NCBI RefSeq assembly: GCF_011421425.1
Contig: NZ_WPCW01000001.1
Coordinates: forward strand, 1 to 64,000
DNA: 64,000 nucleotides
Reading direction: 5' to 3'
Source: Streptococcus catagoni
GTDB lineage: Bacteria; Bacillota; Bacilli; Lactobacillales; Streptococcaceae
The notes under the pieces are model-generated. The model was given only the letters and a program-made list of their open reading frames with translations. It was not told where the DNA came from and did no database searches. Each line of letters begins with the position of its first letter. The stretch's first letter is position 1. Below are positions 38,413 through 51,727 of the stretch, in pieces. Both the position numbers and the translations under genes were made by a program.

Positions 38413-38491
38413 CTTGGTGCTTAGTTCCCTTTCACCAAGCATATTATAAACGTAGTAAGGTCTTTCATGCCTTATTTTGACGTCAAAGGAG
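38413..38491 (+). promoter_or_regulatory. PreQ1-II riboswitch
   Basis: CTTGGTG (38413-38419) pairs with CACCAAG (38433-38439), followed by CATATTA, as in the published preQ1-II consensus. In the loop, CCTTT (38428-38432) can pair with AAAGG (38485-38489), which is the ribosome site of queT, forming the regulatory pseudoknot. The optional P4 hairpin (about 38449-38484) is longer than in the S. pneumoniae example I remember. PreQ1 binding would hide the ribosome site. Confidence 0.93.
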
Positions 38492-38496
38492 AAAAA

Positions 38497-39003
38497 ATGA
38501 AAAATTATAAGATTAAGGATTTTGTCCATATCGCCTTAGTTGTTGCCCTCTATGTTGTTTTGACCATAACCCCGCCCCTCAATGCCATATCTTATGGAAT
38601 GTATCAATTTAGGGTCTCTGAAATGATGAATTTTCTTGCCTTTTATAATAGAAAATACATTATTGCTGTGACCATTGGCTGTATGATTTCTAATTTTTAC
38701 AGTTTTGGTTTGATAGATGTTCTTGTTGGTGGTGGCTCGACTTTATTGTTTGTCAGTTCAGGGGTCATTTTATTTGACAGGTATAAAAAAGATTATTTTT
38801 TTAATGGACTGATTAATAAAGCCTTTTTCTACTTTGCTATTTTCTTTTCATTGTCTATGCTAACAGTAGCTATTGAACTCAGTTTCTTTGGTTCACCACT
38901 TTTACTGACCTGGCTGACAACAGCAGTAGGAGAATTTGTTTCACTTCTGATTGGTTCTTTTATCATTGATAAATTAGGAAAACAAATTGATTTGACACAG
39001 TAA
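38497..39003 (+). CDS. queT: QueT queuosine-precursor transporter
   Basis: A 168-residue membrane protein with about five or six hydrophobic segments; MKNYKIKDFVHIALVVALYVVLTITPPLNAISYG and MYQFRVSEMMNFLAF are typical of the QueT (COG4708) S-component family, which takes up preQ1 or queuine with an ECF module encoded elsewhere. The start is ATG 38497, 6 nt after AAAGGAG, set by the riboswitch; an in-frame ATG at 38467 lies inside the riboswitch P4 hairpin and is not a real start. Confidence 0.92.
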   Translation: MKNYKIKDFVHIALVVALYVVLTITPPLNAISYGMYQFRVSEMMNFLAFYNRKYIIAVTIGCMISNFYSFGLIDVLVGGGSTLLFVSSGVILFDRYKKDYFFNGLINKAFFYFAIFFSLSMLTVAIELSFFGSPLLLTWLTTAVGEFVSLLIGSFIIDKLGKQIDLTQ

Positions 39004-39218
39004 TTGTCTTATTCTAATTAACTTAAAAAACGAGCTGAAGTCTAGAGCTTTGGCTTTTTTAATGTTCTTTAAAAGCTTATATGATCCTTAAAGGATTTTT
39101 TGATCAGGGCTTCTTGATAAACTAACTGAAAATTTAATAAAGTTATAAAGCAGGCTACTGATGTATTGGCAGCTTTTTTAGAGAAGCAAGAGACCGTTAA
39201 TGCATTTTGATTGAAATG

Positions 39219-41192
<1,974 letters not shown>

Positions 41193-41208
41193 GTGATGAG
41201 GTAAGGTA

Positions 41209-42243
41209 ATGAAAAAACAAATGAGAGCGAGACTCATATATAATCCAACTTCTGGTCAGGAGATAATGAAAAAAAATGTGGCAGAAGTCTTAAATATTCT
41301 TGAGAGTTATGGTTATGAAACTTCCGCCTTTCAAACAACAGCCCAGCCCTTATCAGCCCAAAAAGAAGCCATGAGAGCTGCAAAGGCAGGTTTTGAACTG
41401 CTTATAGCAGCTGGTGGTGATGGGACTATCAACGAGGTGGTCAGTGGGGTGGCTCCGCTGAAAAACCGACCAAAAATCGCCATTATTCCCACAGGTACCA
41501 CAAACGATTTTGCCCGTGCTTTGAAAATACCACGTGGTAATCCTATAAAAGCTGCACAAATCATTGGAAAAAATCAGACGATTAATATGGATATTGGTAA
41601 GGCTAGAGGAGATACTTATTTTATCAATATCGCCGCAGCAGGTAGTTTGACGGAATTGACCTATAGTGTTCCCAGTCAACTAAAGACCATGTTTGGTTAC
41701 CTAGCCTACCTTGCCAAAGGGGTGGAATTGTTACCGCGCGTGCGTAATGTTCCTGTCAAAATCACCTATGATACAGGTGTCTTTGAAGGAGAGGTTTCCT
41801 TAATATTTGCTGCCATTACAAACTCAGTTGGAGGCTTTGAATTTATTGCTCCTGATGCAAAATTGGACGATGGTCAGTTCACCTTAATACTGGTTAAAAC
41901 AGCCAACCTTTTTGAAATAGTACATCTTTTAAGACTGGTTATTGATGGGGGTAAGCACGTCAACGATCGGCGGGTAGAATACATAAAGACTAGTAAGGTT
42001 ATCATTGAACCTTTATCTGATAACAGAATGATGATCAATTTAGATGGAGAATATGGTGGCGATGCACCAATTGTCTTAGAAAATCTTAAAAATCATATCA
42101 CCTTCTTTGCAGATACCGATTTGATTTCTAATAATGCCTTTGGTATTAATGAGGAAGAACCTGAAATTGAAGAGATCGCACAGAAGTTTGCCCATGAAGT
42201 TGAAGATATGGAAGAAAAAAATGGAGGATTAGCTGAAGAATGA
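41209..42243 (+). CDS. dgkB: Diacylglycerol/lipid kinase, DagK/YegS family
   Basis: A 344-residue soluble lipid kinase. The N-terminal domain has YNPTSGQE and the nucleotide loop AAGGDGTINEVVSG (G69-G70-D71-G72-T73); IPTGTTNDFARAL follows. This family phosphorylates diacylglycerol, which arises from lipoteichoic acid synthesis, back to phosphatidic acid. The acidic C-terminal tail of about 30 residues is not part of the core. Its last 4 nt overlap the pulA start (ATGA). Confidence 0.88.
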   Translation: MKKQMRARLIYNPTSGQEIMKKNVAEVLNILESYGYETSAFQTTAQPLSAQKEAMRAAKAGFELLIAAGGDGTINEVVSGVAPLKNRPKIAIIPTGTTNDFARALKIPRGNPIKAAQIIGKNQTINMDIGKARGDTYFINIAAAGSLTELTYSVPSQLKTMFGYLAYLAKGVELLPRVRNVPVKITYDTGVFEGEVSLIFAAITNSVGGFEFIAPDAKLDDGQFTLILVKTANLFEIVHLLRLVIDGGKHVNDRRVEYIKTSKVIIEPLSDNRMMINLDGEYGGDAPIVLENLKNHITFFADTDLISNNAFGINEEEPEIEEIAQKFAHEVEDMEEKNGGLAEE

Positions 42244-44540
42244 ACCATTGCGTCATCTTACACTACCATAATCAAGAAGGACATTACTCTAATCTGACCT
42301 TAAGGCAAGAGCAAGACGGGCAAAAAGGAAAAGAACTTACTTTTTCATATAAGGATAGCTTTGGTGCCCTAGCCTATTTGGACTGCGAGACAGGACATGT
42401 TCCTAGTCAAGTCTTTGTCAGTGTTAAGAGAGATTATCTAGAGCCTAAGCCCGTAGTAGTCTATAAGATTGAAAGACAGGCTGAACTTGCTGAAACTGAA
42501 GTTTGGATTGTTGAAGGCGATCAGACAATCTACCATTCAAAACTGGCTGCGCAAGCAAGTGCTTTTTTTAGTCCAGAGAAAAAACAATCCTATGACCTGG
42601 CTTTAAATAGTCTTGATTTTGATAGAAAATGGGGTTTTTCTGGTTGGCTTGGCTTTAAATTTCAAAAGGAAGAAACGACTTTTCGTTTATGGGCACCCAC
42701 AGCTACAAAGGTAGAACTTATTTTCTATGCTTCAAGTGATAACAATGCTCCAATCGTTCAAAAGCATGCCATGACACGAGGCCAAAGCTTTACGCCAGAT
42801 CAGCATGAGGAAAATACCCATGGTGTCTGGGAAATTTCTCTAAAGGGCGATTACAATTTCACCTGCTATTCTTACCGCCTGTATGATGAAGATCAAGCTT
42901 TTAGAGATTCTAGGGATCCTTATTCTATTGCCGCAACAGCCAATGGCCGAAGGTCTGTTCTTATTTCTTCAGAAGATTTGATTCCAGATGGCTTTAAGGT
43001 CAAACAAAGAGAAGAGGCTACTTGGCGGCTAGAAAATCCTAATAAGGCTGTGATCTATGAAATGCATGTCAGAGATTTTTCAATATCAGAAAACTCTGGG
43101 ATTAGTGCAGAAAAACGGGGTAAATTTAAGGGCTTAATTGAAGAAGGCACTCTTAATGATTATGGTGATGCCACTGGCTTTGACTATATTAAGGCCTTGG
43201 GTGTGACCCATATCCAATTACAGCCCATATTTGATCATCATCAAAGCTTTGACGAAAATGGGAACTATGCCTACAACTGGGGCTATGATCCAGAGAATTA
43301 TAATGTTCCCGAAGCTAGCTTCGCAAGTAATCCTCACGACCCAGCCAACCGTATCTTAGAATTGAAAAAGGTCATCCAAGCCTATCATGATGCTGGTCTC
43401 AACGTCATTATGGATGTGGTCTATAATCATACTTACTCTTCTAGAGATTCGGCATTCCAATTGACCGTGCCAGATTATTATTATCGGATGCAAGCTGACG
43501 GTAGTTTCCAGAATGGCTCAGGCTGTGGTAATGAAACTGCAAGCGAAAAAGAAATGTTTCGCAAGTACATGATTGATTCCCTATTATATTGGATAAGAGA
43601 ATACAATATCGATGGCTTTCGCTTTGATTTGATGGGGCTTCATGACATCGAAACCATGAATCTTATAAGAGAAGAAGTGGATAAGATTGACCCTAGAATC
43701 TTATTGTATGGTGAAGGTTGGGATATGGGCAATGGCTTAAGTGCTGATAAAAAGGCCATGAAAAGCAATGCTCACCAGCTGCCTAGAATTGGTTTTTTTA
43801 ATGACGACCAGAGAAATGCTATAAAAGGTGCTGAGATTTTCGGAGACTTAGTAGAAGGCTTTGTAACAGGAGCTGCAACTGAGGAAGTTCTTGCCAAAGC
43901 AATCATAGCGAGTGAGCAACTGGCTGATTATAGCAGTCCTGATCAGGTGATCAATTATGTTGAGGCTCATGATAATTACAATCTGAATGATCTGTTTTGG
44001 GCACTAAAACCCAATGATAGTCTTGATATTCATAGGAAGCGCGTTCAACTAGCCACAGCAATGAATATCTTGATGCAGGGTGTCACTTTTATGCAAATTG
44101 GTCAAGAATTTTTAAGAACCAAGCTGTTTGCGACAGGAAAGGACAATCAGCTAAGCCAGGAAGATAAAGAACGGGCTATGAATTCCTATTGTTCATCTGA
44201 TCAAGTTAACCAAGTTGATTGGAACCAAGTAAGCCTTGAAAAAGAGACTGTTGATTTTGTGAGAAATCTAATATCCTTGAAAACAAAAACCCCATACTTT
44301 TCTTATCAAACATTTGAAGAAATCAGAAAACATGTTTCTATTGAAAGTGCTGAGAAAAAGTCGGGCTTTATCAGTTTTAGTATCAAAGATAAAAGAAAAT
44401 ATCAATTGGTCTTTAGCTATCACACCACGCCCTTACAGCTGTCAGATAAGAATATCATTGAAACAAATGATAAACACCTTAAAGAAGAGGCTAAAGTTAT
44501 CAATGACTTAACAGCTCTGATCCTTGATATGACAGAATAA
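42240..44540 (+). CDS. pulA: Type I pullulanase (intracellular debranching enzyme)
   Basis: A 766-residue GH13 enzyme without a signal peptide. It has a starch-binding/pullulanase N-terminal region, an N2-like domain (about 145-240) and the catalytic barrel with the type I signature YNWGYDP (345-351), nucleophile D463 (DGFRFDLMG), acid/base E492 (YGEGWDMG) and D578 (EAHDNYN). It cuts alpha-1,6 branches of pullulan, glycogen or imported branched dextrins. It is shorter than the wall-anchored streptococcal pullulanases, so it should act inside the cell. It is translationally coupled to the lipid kinase gene. Confidence 0.94.
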   Translation: MNHCVILHYHNQEGHYSNLTLRQEQDGQKGKELTFSYKDSFGALAYLDCETGHVPSQVFVSVKRDYLEPKPVVVYKIERQAELAETEVWIVEGDQTIYHSKLAAQASAFFSPEKKQSYDLALNSLDFDRKWGFSGWLGFKFQKEETTFRLWAPTATKVELIFYASSDNNAPIVQKHAMTRGQSFTPDQHEENTHGVWEISLKGDYNFTCYSYRLYDEDQAFRDSRDPYSIAATANGRRSVLISSEDLIPDGFKVKQREEATWRLENPNKAVIYEMHVRDFSISENSGISAEKRGKFKGLIEEGTLNDYGDATGFDYIKALGVTHIQLQPIFDHHQSFDENGNYAYNWGYDPENYNVPEASFASNPHDPANRILELKKVIQAYHDAGLNVIMDVVYNHTYSSRDSAFQLTVPDYYYRMQADGSFQNGSGCGNETASEKEMFRKYMIDSLLYWIREYNIDGFRFDLMGLHDIETMNLIREEVDKIDPRILLYGEGWDMGNGLSADKKAMKSNAHQLPRIGFFNDDQRNAIKGAEIFGDLVEGFVTGAATEEVLAKAIIASEQLADYSSPDQVINYVEAHDNYNLNDLFWALKPNDSLDIHRKRVQLATAMNILMQGVTFMQIGQEFLRTKLFATGKDNQLSQEDKERAMNSYCSSDQVNQVDWNQVSLEKETVDFVRNLISLKTKTPYFSYQTFEEIRKHVSIESAEKKSGFISFSIKDKRKYQLVFSYHTTPLQLSDKNIIETNDKHLKEEAKVINDLTALILDMTE

Positions 44541-44560
44541 CTGGCTTTTTCTTCAGACTG

Positions 44561-44592
44561 AAATAACCTGACTGCTCAGGTTATTTTTTTTG
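44561..44592 (+). terminator. Terminator of the ligA-dgk-pulA unit
   Basis: 11-bp arms AAATAACCTGA/TCAGGTTATTT (44561-44571, 44576-44586), 4-nt loop, then a run of Ts. Confidence 0.9.
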
Positions 44593-44788
44593 TATAAAGG
44601 ATTTAAAAACAGATAAGTGCTTCAAAAAGACAATCTTGTCCGTTTTTTGAAGAAGATCTCCTTCCTTTGAATTAAAGTCTACTTATTGTTATAATGAAGC
44701 TGTTAGGCTATTTTATCTAAGAGACCATTCCTTTCAAAGTAAAGGTTAGGAAAGGTTTAAGAAAGCGCAAACAGTATCCATATTTCTG

Positions 44789-44817
44789 TTGACATTCTTA
44801 ATATTAAGGAATAGAAT
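44789..44817 (+). promoter_or_regulatory. Promoter of the F-type ATPase operon
   Basis: Perfect TTGACA (44789-44794), 17-nt spacer, TAGAAT (44812-44817), 35 nt ahead of atpE. Streptococcal F-ATPase promoters are usually acid-induced; no specific operator is recognised here. Confidence 0.82.
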
Positions 44818-44852
44818 AGCAAAGTAAAAAAATTTTAAAGGAGAATTCTATT

Positions 44853-45050
44853 ATGAATCCGATTTTCGCATTGGCTCTTGCCTGTTTTGGTGTATCACTT
44901 GCTGAAGGTTTTTTAATGGCAAACCTATTCAAATCAGCTGCACGTCAACCTGAAATAATTGGGCAATTACGTTCACTTATGATTTTAGGGATTGCATTTA
45001 TTGAAGGTACCTTCTTCGTAACACTTGCAATGGCATTTATTCTAAAATAA
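44853..45050 (+). CDS. atpE: F-type ATP synthase subunit c
   Basis: A 65-residue two-helix proteolipid. The polar loop is ARQPE (30-34) and the proton-binding carboxylate is E51 in FIEGTFF. The Na+-type signature (helix-1 glutamine and an ES pair) is absent, so protons are the likely ion. As is usual in streptococci, atpE comes first, before atpB. A 142-bp gap to atpB shows no clear terminator. Confidence 0.95.
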   Translation: MNPIFALALACFGVSLAEGFLMANLFKSAARQPEIIGQLRSLMILGIAFIEGTFFVTLAMAFILK

Positions 45051-45192
45051 GAAGTTTATATTCTATAAAAAATATCAGAAAAAGAATTAAAGTTAAAAGT
45101 TCCTCTTTTATAGGTAAAGATTTTATTGAACTCTTTCCATAGAATCTTGCTTTAACTTGGTAATTCTTTGAATTGAAAAAGGAGGGAATAAG

Positions 45193-45906
45193 TTGGAAGA
45201 AATTACTCCAACACTGACACTAGGTCCTGTGACCTTTAATTTAACCCTGCTTGCTATGTGTGTCATTACAGTTGTCCTTGTTTTTGCTTTTGTTTATTCT
45301 GCTAGCCGGCATATGGCTTTGAAGCCTAAAGGTAAACAGACAGCTTTGGAATATATCTTAGATTTTATTTCAGGCGTAACAGATGAACATATTGAAAAAC
45401 AACACCGTAGTCGTTACTCACTTTTCTTTTTCTGTCTTTTTCTATTTGTAATGGTAGCTAATAACCTGGGACTAATGACCAAACTGGAAACTCCAGAAAA
45501 GTTTAACCTCTGGACATCACCGACAGCTAATATCGGTTTTGACTTATCATTATCTTTGTTGATTGCTATCATATGTCATTTTGAAGGTATACGACAACGT
45601 GGTTTCTTGGCTTACTTGAAACGCTTTGCAACACCAACTATTATGACGCCAATGAATCTTTTAGAAGAAGTGACCAATGTGCTATCATTGGCTTTACGTC
45701 TTTATGGTAATATTTTTGCTGGTGAAGTCGTAACAGGACTGATTCTTAAAATGATAGTTGCAAATATGGCTTGGTTCCCAGTTGCACTGGTTTTAAACAT
45801 GGTTTGGACAGCTTTTTCTGTCTTTATTTCATGTGTTCAAGCTTATGTTTTTACTAAGTTAACATCTATGTATCTTGGTAAAAAAGTCAATGAAGAAGAG
45901 GAATAA
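45193..45906 (+). CDS. atpB: F-type ATP synthase subunit a
   Basis: A 237-residue membrane protein with five or six segments; the essential arginine is R169 in [15 protein letters not shown]. It forms the proton half-channels facing the c-ring. The start is TTG 45193 after GGAGGG (45181-45186); no ATG lies near, and the N-terminus MEEITP aligns with other streptococcal AtpB proteins. Confidence 0.96.
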   Translation: MEEITPTLTLGPVTFNLTLLAMCVITVVLVFAFVYSASRHMALKPKGKQTALEYILDFISGVTDEHIEKQHRSRYSLFFFCLFLFVMVANNLGLMTKLETPEKFNLWTSPTANIGFDLSLSLLIAIICHFEGIRQRGFLAYLKRFATPTIMTPMNLLEEVTNVLSLALRLYGNIFAGEVVTGLILKMIVANMAWFPVALVLNMVWTAFSVFISCVQAYVFTKLTSMYLGKKVNEEEE

Positions 45907-45921
45907 GAAAGGAAAACCTAT

Positions 45922-46416
45922 ATGGAATTAACAGTAGGTGAAATTATTGGGAATTTTATTCTAGTAACAGGTTCAATTCTTGTTTTGTATCTTTTACTAA
46001 GAAAATTCGCTTGGGGTGCTATTAGTGGCATTTTAGAAGAAAGATCTGCTAAGATTGCTAATGATATTAATAAGGCTGAAGAAGCACGACAAACGGCTGA
46101 AGATCTAGCAAAGGCACGCGAAGAAGAACTAGACGGTGCTAAGCAAGAAGCAAGTCAAATCATCACAAATGCAAAAGACCTCGGTCAGGCAAAAGGTGAA
46201 AAAATAGTGGCTGAAGCTACTGAAGAAGCAAGTCGTCTAAAAGATAAAGCGCAATCAGATATTGCTCAAAGTCAATTAGAAGCAGTTGCAAGTGTTAAAG
46301 GTGAAATGTCTGACCTAACTGTACTGTTAGCAGAAAAAATCTTAGGCACTAAGCTAGATAAAGATGCTCAAAGCCAACTTATTGATTCATATCTTGATGA
46401 TTTAGGAGAAGCCTAA
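45922..46416 (+). CDS. atpF: F-type ATP synthase subunit b
   Basis: A 164-residue peripheral-stalk subunit: one N-terminal membrane helix (about 9-27) and a long charged helix ([25 protein letters not shown]...) that dimerises. Its stop codon overlaps the atpH start (TAATG). Confidence 0.96.
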   Translation: MELTVGEIIGNFILVTGSILVLYLLLRKFAWGAISGILEERSAKIANDINKAEEARQTAEDLAKAREEELDGAKQEASQIITNAKDLGQAKGEKIVAEATEEASRLKDKAQSDIAQSQLEAVASVKGEMSDLTVLLAEKILGTKLDKDAQSQLIDSYLDDLGEA

Positions 46417-46952
46417 TGACTAAAAAAGAACAGGCTCTTGTTGAGCAATATGCAAAAAGCCTTGTTGAGGTAGCTGCTGAACACCAAGTTATGGAGCCAT
46501 TGAAAAAAGATGTGCTTGCCATTTTGGAAGCTTTTGAAGCGACCAAACTTGATGAAAGCCTATCAAGTCTAGCTCTTCCACAGGATAAAAAAATAAAGCT
46601 TGTAAGGTTACTTAAAGACACTAGTTCAGTTTATTTAAACAATTTTTTAGAAGTCATTATTCAAAATCAAAGGGAAAATTTCCTTTATGAGATTTTACAA
46701 AATGTCTTAAAAGAAATGTCTAAGCTTACTGAAGAATATGATGTTTATGTGACATCTGCAGTTCCCCTAACAGAGGAACAAAAAGGGCGTGTAAAAGCTG
46801 TTGTTAGGAGCAAAATGGGCCTAAAAACAGGACGTTTAATAGAAAAAGTGGATCCTTTTCTCATTGGAGGGTTTATGATTGCTGTTAATAATAAAATCAT
46901 TGATACCAGTATCAAACGTCAATTACACGAATTCAAAATGAAATTAATATAG
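46416..46952 (+). CDS. atpH: F-type ATP synthase subunit delta
   Basis: A 178-residue protein with the delta/OSCP family features [12 protein letters not shown] at the N-terminus and the C-terminal [25 protein letters not shown]. It links the peripheral stalk to the alpha3beta3 head. It starts within the atpF stop codon. Confidence 0.95.
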   Translation: MTKKEQALVEQYAKSLVEVAAEHQVMEPLKKDVLAILEAFEATKLDESLSSLALPQDKKIKLVRLLKDTSSVYLNNFLEVIIQNQRENFLYEILQNVLKEMSKLTEEYDVYVTSAVPLTEEQKGRVKAVVRSKMGLKTGRLIEKVDPFLIGGFMIAVNNKIIDTSIKRQLHEFKMKLI

Positions 46953-46967
46953 AAAGTGGTGTGACTT

Positions 46968-48476
46968 TTGGCAATTAATGCACAAGAAATTAGCGCTTTA
47001 ATTAAAAAGCAAATTGAAGACTTCCAGCCAAATTTTGATGTCACAGAAACTGGAGTCGTTACCTATATTGGTGATGGTATTGCTCGTGCTCGTGGTCTTG
47101 ATAATGCCATGGGAGGAGAACTTCTAGAATTTTCAAATGGTGCCTACGGTATGGCTCAAAACTTGGAGTCAAATGATGTTGGTATTATTATTCTCGGTGA
47201 TTTCTCAACAATCAGAGAAGGTGACGTTGTTAAACGTACCGGAAAAATCATGGAAGTACCAGTTGGTGAAGCGCTTATTGGTCGTGTGGTAAATCCACTT
47301 GGTCAACCTGTCGATGGCTTAGGAGAAATTGTAACTACTGGTTTTAGACCTGTAGAAACACCAGCTCCCGGTGTTATGCAACGTAAGTCTGTTTCAGAGC
47401 CACTCCAAACGGGACTAAAGGCTATTGATGCTTTAGTACCCATTGGTCGTGGTCAAAGGGAATTAATCATCGGTGACCGTCAGACTGGTAAGACAACAGT
47501 TGCAATAGATACTATTTTGAACCAAAAAGGTCAAGATATGATTTGTATCTATGTTGCAATTGGACAAAAAGAATCAACTGTTCGTACACAGGTTGAAACT
47601 CTTCGTAAATACGGAGCTCTTGATTACACAATTGTTGTGACAGCATCTGCATCTCAACCTTCTCCATTATTATACATTGCACCATATGCTGGTGTGGCAA
47701 TGGCAGAAGAGTTTATGTACAATGGCAAACACGTCTTAATCGTCTATGATGATTTATCAAAACAAGCCGTAGCTTACCGTGAACTATCTTTACTACTTCG
47801 CAGACCACCAGGACGTGAGGCCTTCCCTGGAGACGTTTTCTATTTGCATAGTCGTCTTTTAGAAAGGTCAGCAAAAGTTTCTGATGACTTAGGAGGAGGC
47901 TCTATAACAGCTCTGCCATTCATTGAAACACAGGCCGGTGACATTTCAGCTTATATCGCAACCAATGTGATCTCTATCACCGATGGCCAAATTTTCTTAC
48001 AAGAAAATCTCTTTAATTCAGGCATTAGACCAGCCATTGACGCTGGGTCTTCAGTTTCCCGTGTTGGTGGTTCAGCTCAAATCAAGGCTATGAAAAAAGT
48101 AGCTGGTACTTTGAGACTTGACTTAGCATCCTATAGAGAATTAGAAGCCTTTACGCAATTTGGCTCTGACTTAGATGCTGCAACACAAGCTAAATTAAAT
48201 CGTGGTCGTCGTACCGTTGAAATCTTAAAGCAACCACTGCATAAACCACTACCTGTTGAAAAACAAGTTACTATTCTTTATGCCTTGACACATGGTTACT
48301 TGGATGATGTTCCAGTAAATGACATCTTAGCATTTGAAGAAGCCTTATATGACTATTTTGATATGCATTATGATCATTTGTTTGAAACAATCCGTTCAAC
48401 CAAAGATCTTCCTGATGAAACTGAACTTAAAGCTGCTATTCAAGCCTTTAAAGATCAATCAAATTTTAATAATTAA
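46968..48476 (+). CDS. atpA: F-type ATP synthase subunit alpha
   Basis: A 502-residue subunit with the P-loop GDRQTGKT (169-176) and the alpha signature [17 protein letters not shown]. It is the regulatory, non-catalytic nucleotide-binding subunit. It starts at TTG 46968 after AAAGTGGTG, a weak ribosome site; the N-terminus [16 protein letters not shown] is that of other streptococci. Confidence 0.97.
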   Translation: MAINAQEISALIKKQIEDFQPNFDVTETGVVTYIGDGIARARGLDNAMGGELLEFSNGAYGMAQNLESNDVGIIILGDFSTIREGDVVKRTGKIMEVPVGEALIGRVVNPLGQPVDGLGEIVTTGFRPVETPAPGVMQRKSVSEPLQTGLKAIDALVPIGRGQRELIIGDRQTGKTTVAIDTILNQKGQDMICIYVAIGQKESTVRTQVETLRKYGALDYTIVVTASASQPSPLLYIAPYAGVAMAEEFMYNGKHVLIVYDDLSKQAVAYRELSLLLRRPPGREAFPGDVFYLHSRLLERSAKVSDDLGGGSITALPFIETQAGDISAYIATNVISITDGQIFLQENLFNSGIRPAIDAGSSVSRVGGSAQIKAMKKVAGTLRLDLASYRELEAFTQFGSDLDAATQAKLNRGRRTVEILKQPLHKPLPVEKQVTILYALTHGYLDDVPVNDILAFEEALYDYFDMHYDHLFETIRSTKDLPDETELKAAIQAFKDQSNFNN

Positions 48477-48491
48477 TGGGAGGATTCTAGT

Positions 48492-49367
48492 ATGGCAGGC
48501 TCTCTAAGTGAAATTAAAGCAAAGATTATTTCAACTGAGAAAACAAGTAAAATAACTAGTGCCATGCGTATGGTTTCTTCGTCCAAACTTGTCAAATCTG
48601 AACAAGCTGCTCGCGATTTTCAAATATATGCTTCAAAAATAAGACAAATTACTACTGATTTATTAAAAACAGAGCTTGATGAAGGTTCTGAAAACCCTAT
48701 GTTGGTTTCAAGACCAGTTCAGAAGACAGGTTACATCGTGATCACTTCTGATAAGGGTCTTGTTGGCGGCTATAATTCTAAAATTCTAAAATCAATCATG
48801 GAAATGATTGAAGAGTATCACAAAGATGGTGATTACTCTATTATTTCAATTGGTAGTGTTGGTTCTGACTTTTTTAAAGCTCGTGGCATGAATGTTTCTT
48901 TTGAGCTTCGTGGTTTAGAAGATCAGCCTAGTTTTGAAGAAGTTAGAAAAATTATCTCTAAATCTGTAAGTATGTATCAGAACGAGATATTTGATGAATT
49001 ATATGTTTGTTACAATCATCATGTCAACAGTTTGACCAGTCAAGTTCGCGTACAACAAATGTTACCTATTTCTGACTTGGTTGCTGAAGAAGCAACAGAA
49101 GAAGGGGTCTCAGGCTTTGAATTGGAACCAAATTATCAACAAATTTTGGACCAACTCTTACCACAGTTTACTGAAAGCCTTATTTATGGGGCTATTATTG
49201 ATGCAAAAACAGCAGAGCATGCAGCCGGTATGACTGCCATGCAGACTGCTACAGATAATGCTAAAAATGTTATCAATGATTTAACCATTCAGTATAACCG
49301 TGCGCGTCAAGCAGCCATTACACAAGAAATTACAGAAATTGTTGCAGGAGCAAATGCTTTAGAATAG
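48492..49367 (+). CDS. atpG: F-type ATP synthase subunit gamma
   Basis: A 291-residue central rotor subunit; N-terminal helix [34 protein letters not shown] and C-terminal [12 protein letters not shown] are diagnostic. Followed by a 141-bp gap before atpD that includes the palindrome AATAACTAGTTATT (49393-49406). Confidence 0.96.
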   Translation: MAGSLSEIKAKIISTEKTSKITSAMRMVSSSKLVKSEQAARDFQIYASKIRQITTDLLKTELDEGSENPMLVSRPVQKTGYIVITSDKGLVGGYNSKILKSIMEMIEEYHKDGDYSIISIGSVGSDFFKARGMNVSFELRGLEDQPSFEEVRKIISKSVSMYQNEIFDELYVCYNHHVNSLTSQVRVQQMLPISDLVAEEATEEGVSGFELEPNYQQILDQLLPQFTESLIYGAIIDAKTAEHAAGMTAMQTATDNAKNVINDLTIQYNRARQAAITQEITEIVAGANALE

Positions 49368-49475
49368 ACCAATCTTCTAAAAGCTTCTAAACAATAACTA
49401 GTTATTTGGTTGATATATTTATCTAAAAAGATAAAAGCTATTAAAGGATAGGTTAATTGTCAAACAGGCAGTTAA

Positions 49476-50915
<1,440 letters not shown>

Positions 50916-50927
50916 TGAGGTGCTATC

Positions 50928-51344
50928 ATGTCACAAATGACTGTCCAAGTAGTTACTCCTGACGGTATCAAATATGATCATCATGCCAAATTCATTTCTG
51001 TTGAAACACCAGATGGAGACATGGGTATCTTGCCTAAACATGTCAATTTGATAGCTCCCTTGGTTATTCATGAGATGAAAATCCGTCGTACTGACGATGA
51101 TAATCATGTTGACTGGATTGCTATTAATGGTGGCATTATTGAAGTTAAAGATAATGTTGTGACCATTGTAGCTGACTCTGCAGAACGTTCTACAGACATT
51201 GACATCAGTCGAGCAGAGCGTGCTAAGCAAAGAGCAGAGCGTCAACTTGAAGAAGCAGAAACAACTCATAATATTGATGAGGTTCGCAGAGCAAAAGTAG
51301 CTCTTAGACGTGCCTTAAACCGTATTAGTGTAGGAAATAGATAA
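50928..51344 (+). CDS. atpC: F-type ATP synthase subunit epsilon
   Basis: A 138-residue subunit with the N-terminal beta-sandwich ([27 protein letters not shown]) and a C-terminal helical hairpin that can inhibit rotation. It ends the operon; a modest hairpin follows. Confidence 0.96.
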   Translation: MSQMTVQVVTPDGIKYDHHAKFISVETPDGDMGILPKHVNLIAPLVIHEMKIRRTDDDNHVDWIAINGGIIEVKDNVVTIVADSAERSTDIDISRAERAKQRAERQLEEAETTHNIDEVRRAKVALRRALNRISVGNR

Positions 51345-51349
51345 AAAAT

Positions 51350-51376
51350 AGACTCTTTTATGAGCCTGTTTTTTTA
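51350..51376 (+). terminator. Terminator of the F-ATPase operon
   Basis: AGACTC/GAGCCT (one mismatch) around TTTTAT, followed by TGTTTTTTT. A weak stem, but the U-run and position support it. Confidence 0.55.
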
Positions 51377-51412
51377 TTGACCTAGAGAAAAGTTTTCTAT
51401 TGAACAGACTTT

Positions 51413-51421
51413 TGATATAAT
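51413..51421 (+). promoter_or_regulatory. Extended -10 promoter abutting the DUF1146 gene
   Basis: Perfect TGATATAAT (51413-51421) ends 6 bases before the ATG at 51428; a TTTTCT -35 lies 17 nt upstream. The expected transcription start is the A of the start codon. Confidence 0.65.
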
Positions 51422-51427
51422 AGCTAT

Positions 51428-51664
51428 ATGGAATATATTACGAATTTATTAACACTTATATGTCATCTCTTATTTATCGGTATTTCTTATCAACTCTTAA
51501 TTAGTATTTTTGATTGGACACGATTAGTACGCCATAGGCAAGATAATTTAGGAAAAATTCGTCTTTTTGTCTTTTTTCTAGCCATAATTATCGGATATTT
51601 AGTTAGCCATTTTATTCTTGAACTTATACAAGTTAGTCAAAATCTTTTTTTAGTATTCAGATAA
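51428..51664 (+). CDS. DUF1146-family small membrane protein
   Basis: A 78-residue protein with two hydrophobic segments (about 8-26 and 45-66) separated by a basic loop (DWTRLVRHRQDNLGKIR); this is the DUF1146/YwzB family, of unknown role, usually placed between atpC and murA. No Shine-Dalgarno sequence precedes the ATG, and its promoter is only 6 nt away, so it may be translated from a leaderless mRNA. Confidence 0.82.
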   Translation: MEYITNLLTLICHLLFIGISYQLLISIFDWTRLVRHRQDNLGKIRLFVFFLAIIIGYLVSHFILELIQVSQNLFLVFR

Positions 51665-51683
51665 GGTATCAAAATTAGAAATG

Positions 51684-51692
51684 TGGTATAAT
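51684..51692 (+). promoter_or_regulatory. Extended -10 promoter of murA
   Basis: TGGTATAAT at 51684-51692, about 35 nt before the murA GTG start. Confidence 0.65.
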
Positions 51693-51727
51693 TTTACTAT
51701 TATAAGTCAAATGAAATGGAGTATATC

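Larger units (their letters stand above)
44541..44852. other. pulA-atpE intergenic region
   Basis: Holds the pulA terminator, about 190 bp without recognised content, and the F-ATPase promoter. No gene is supported. Confidence 0.6.

Noticed and set aside
38467..38496. Upstream ATG start for queT
   Set aside because: It lies in the riboswitch P4 hairpin without a ribosome site; the AAAGGAG controlled by the riboswitch serves ATG 38497.
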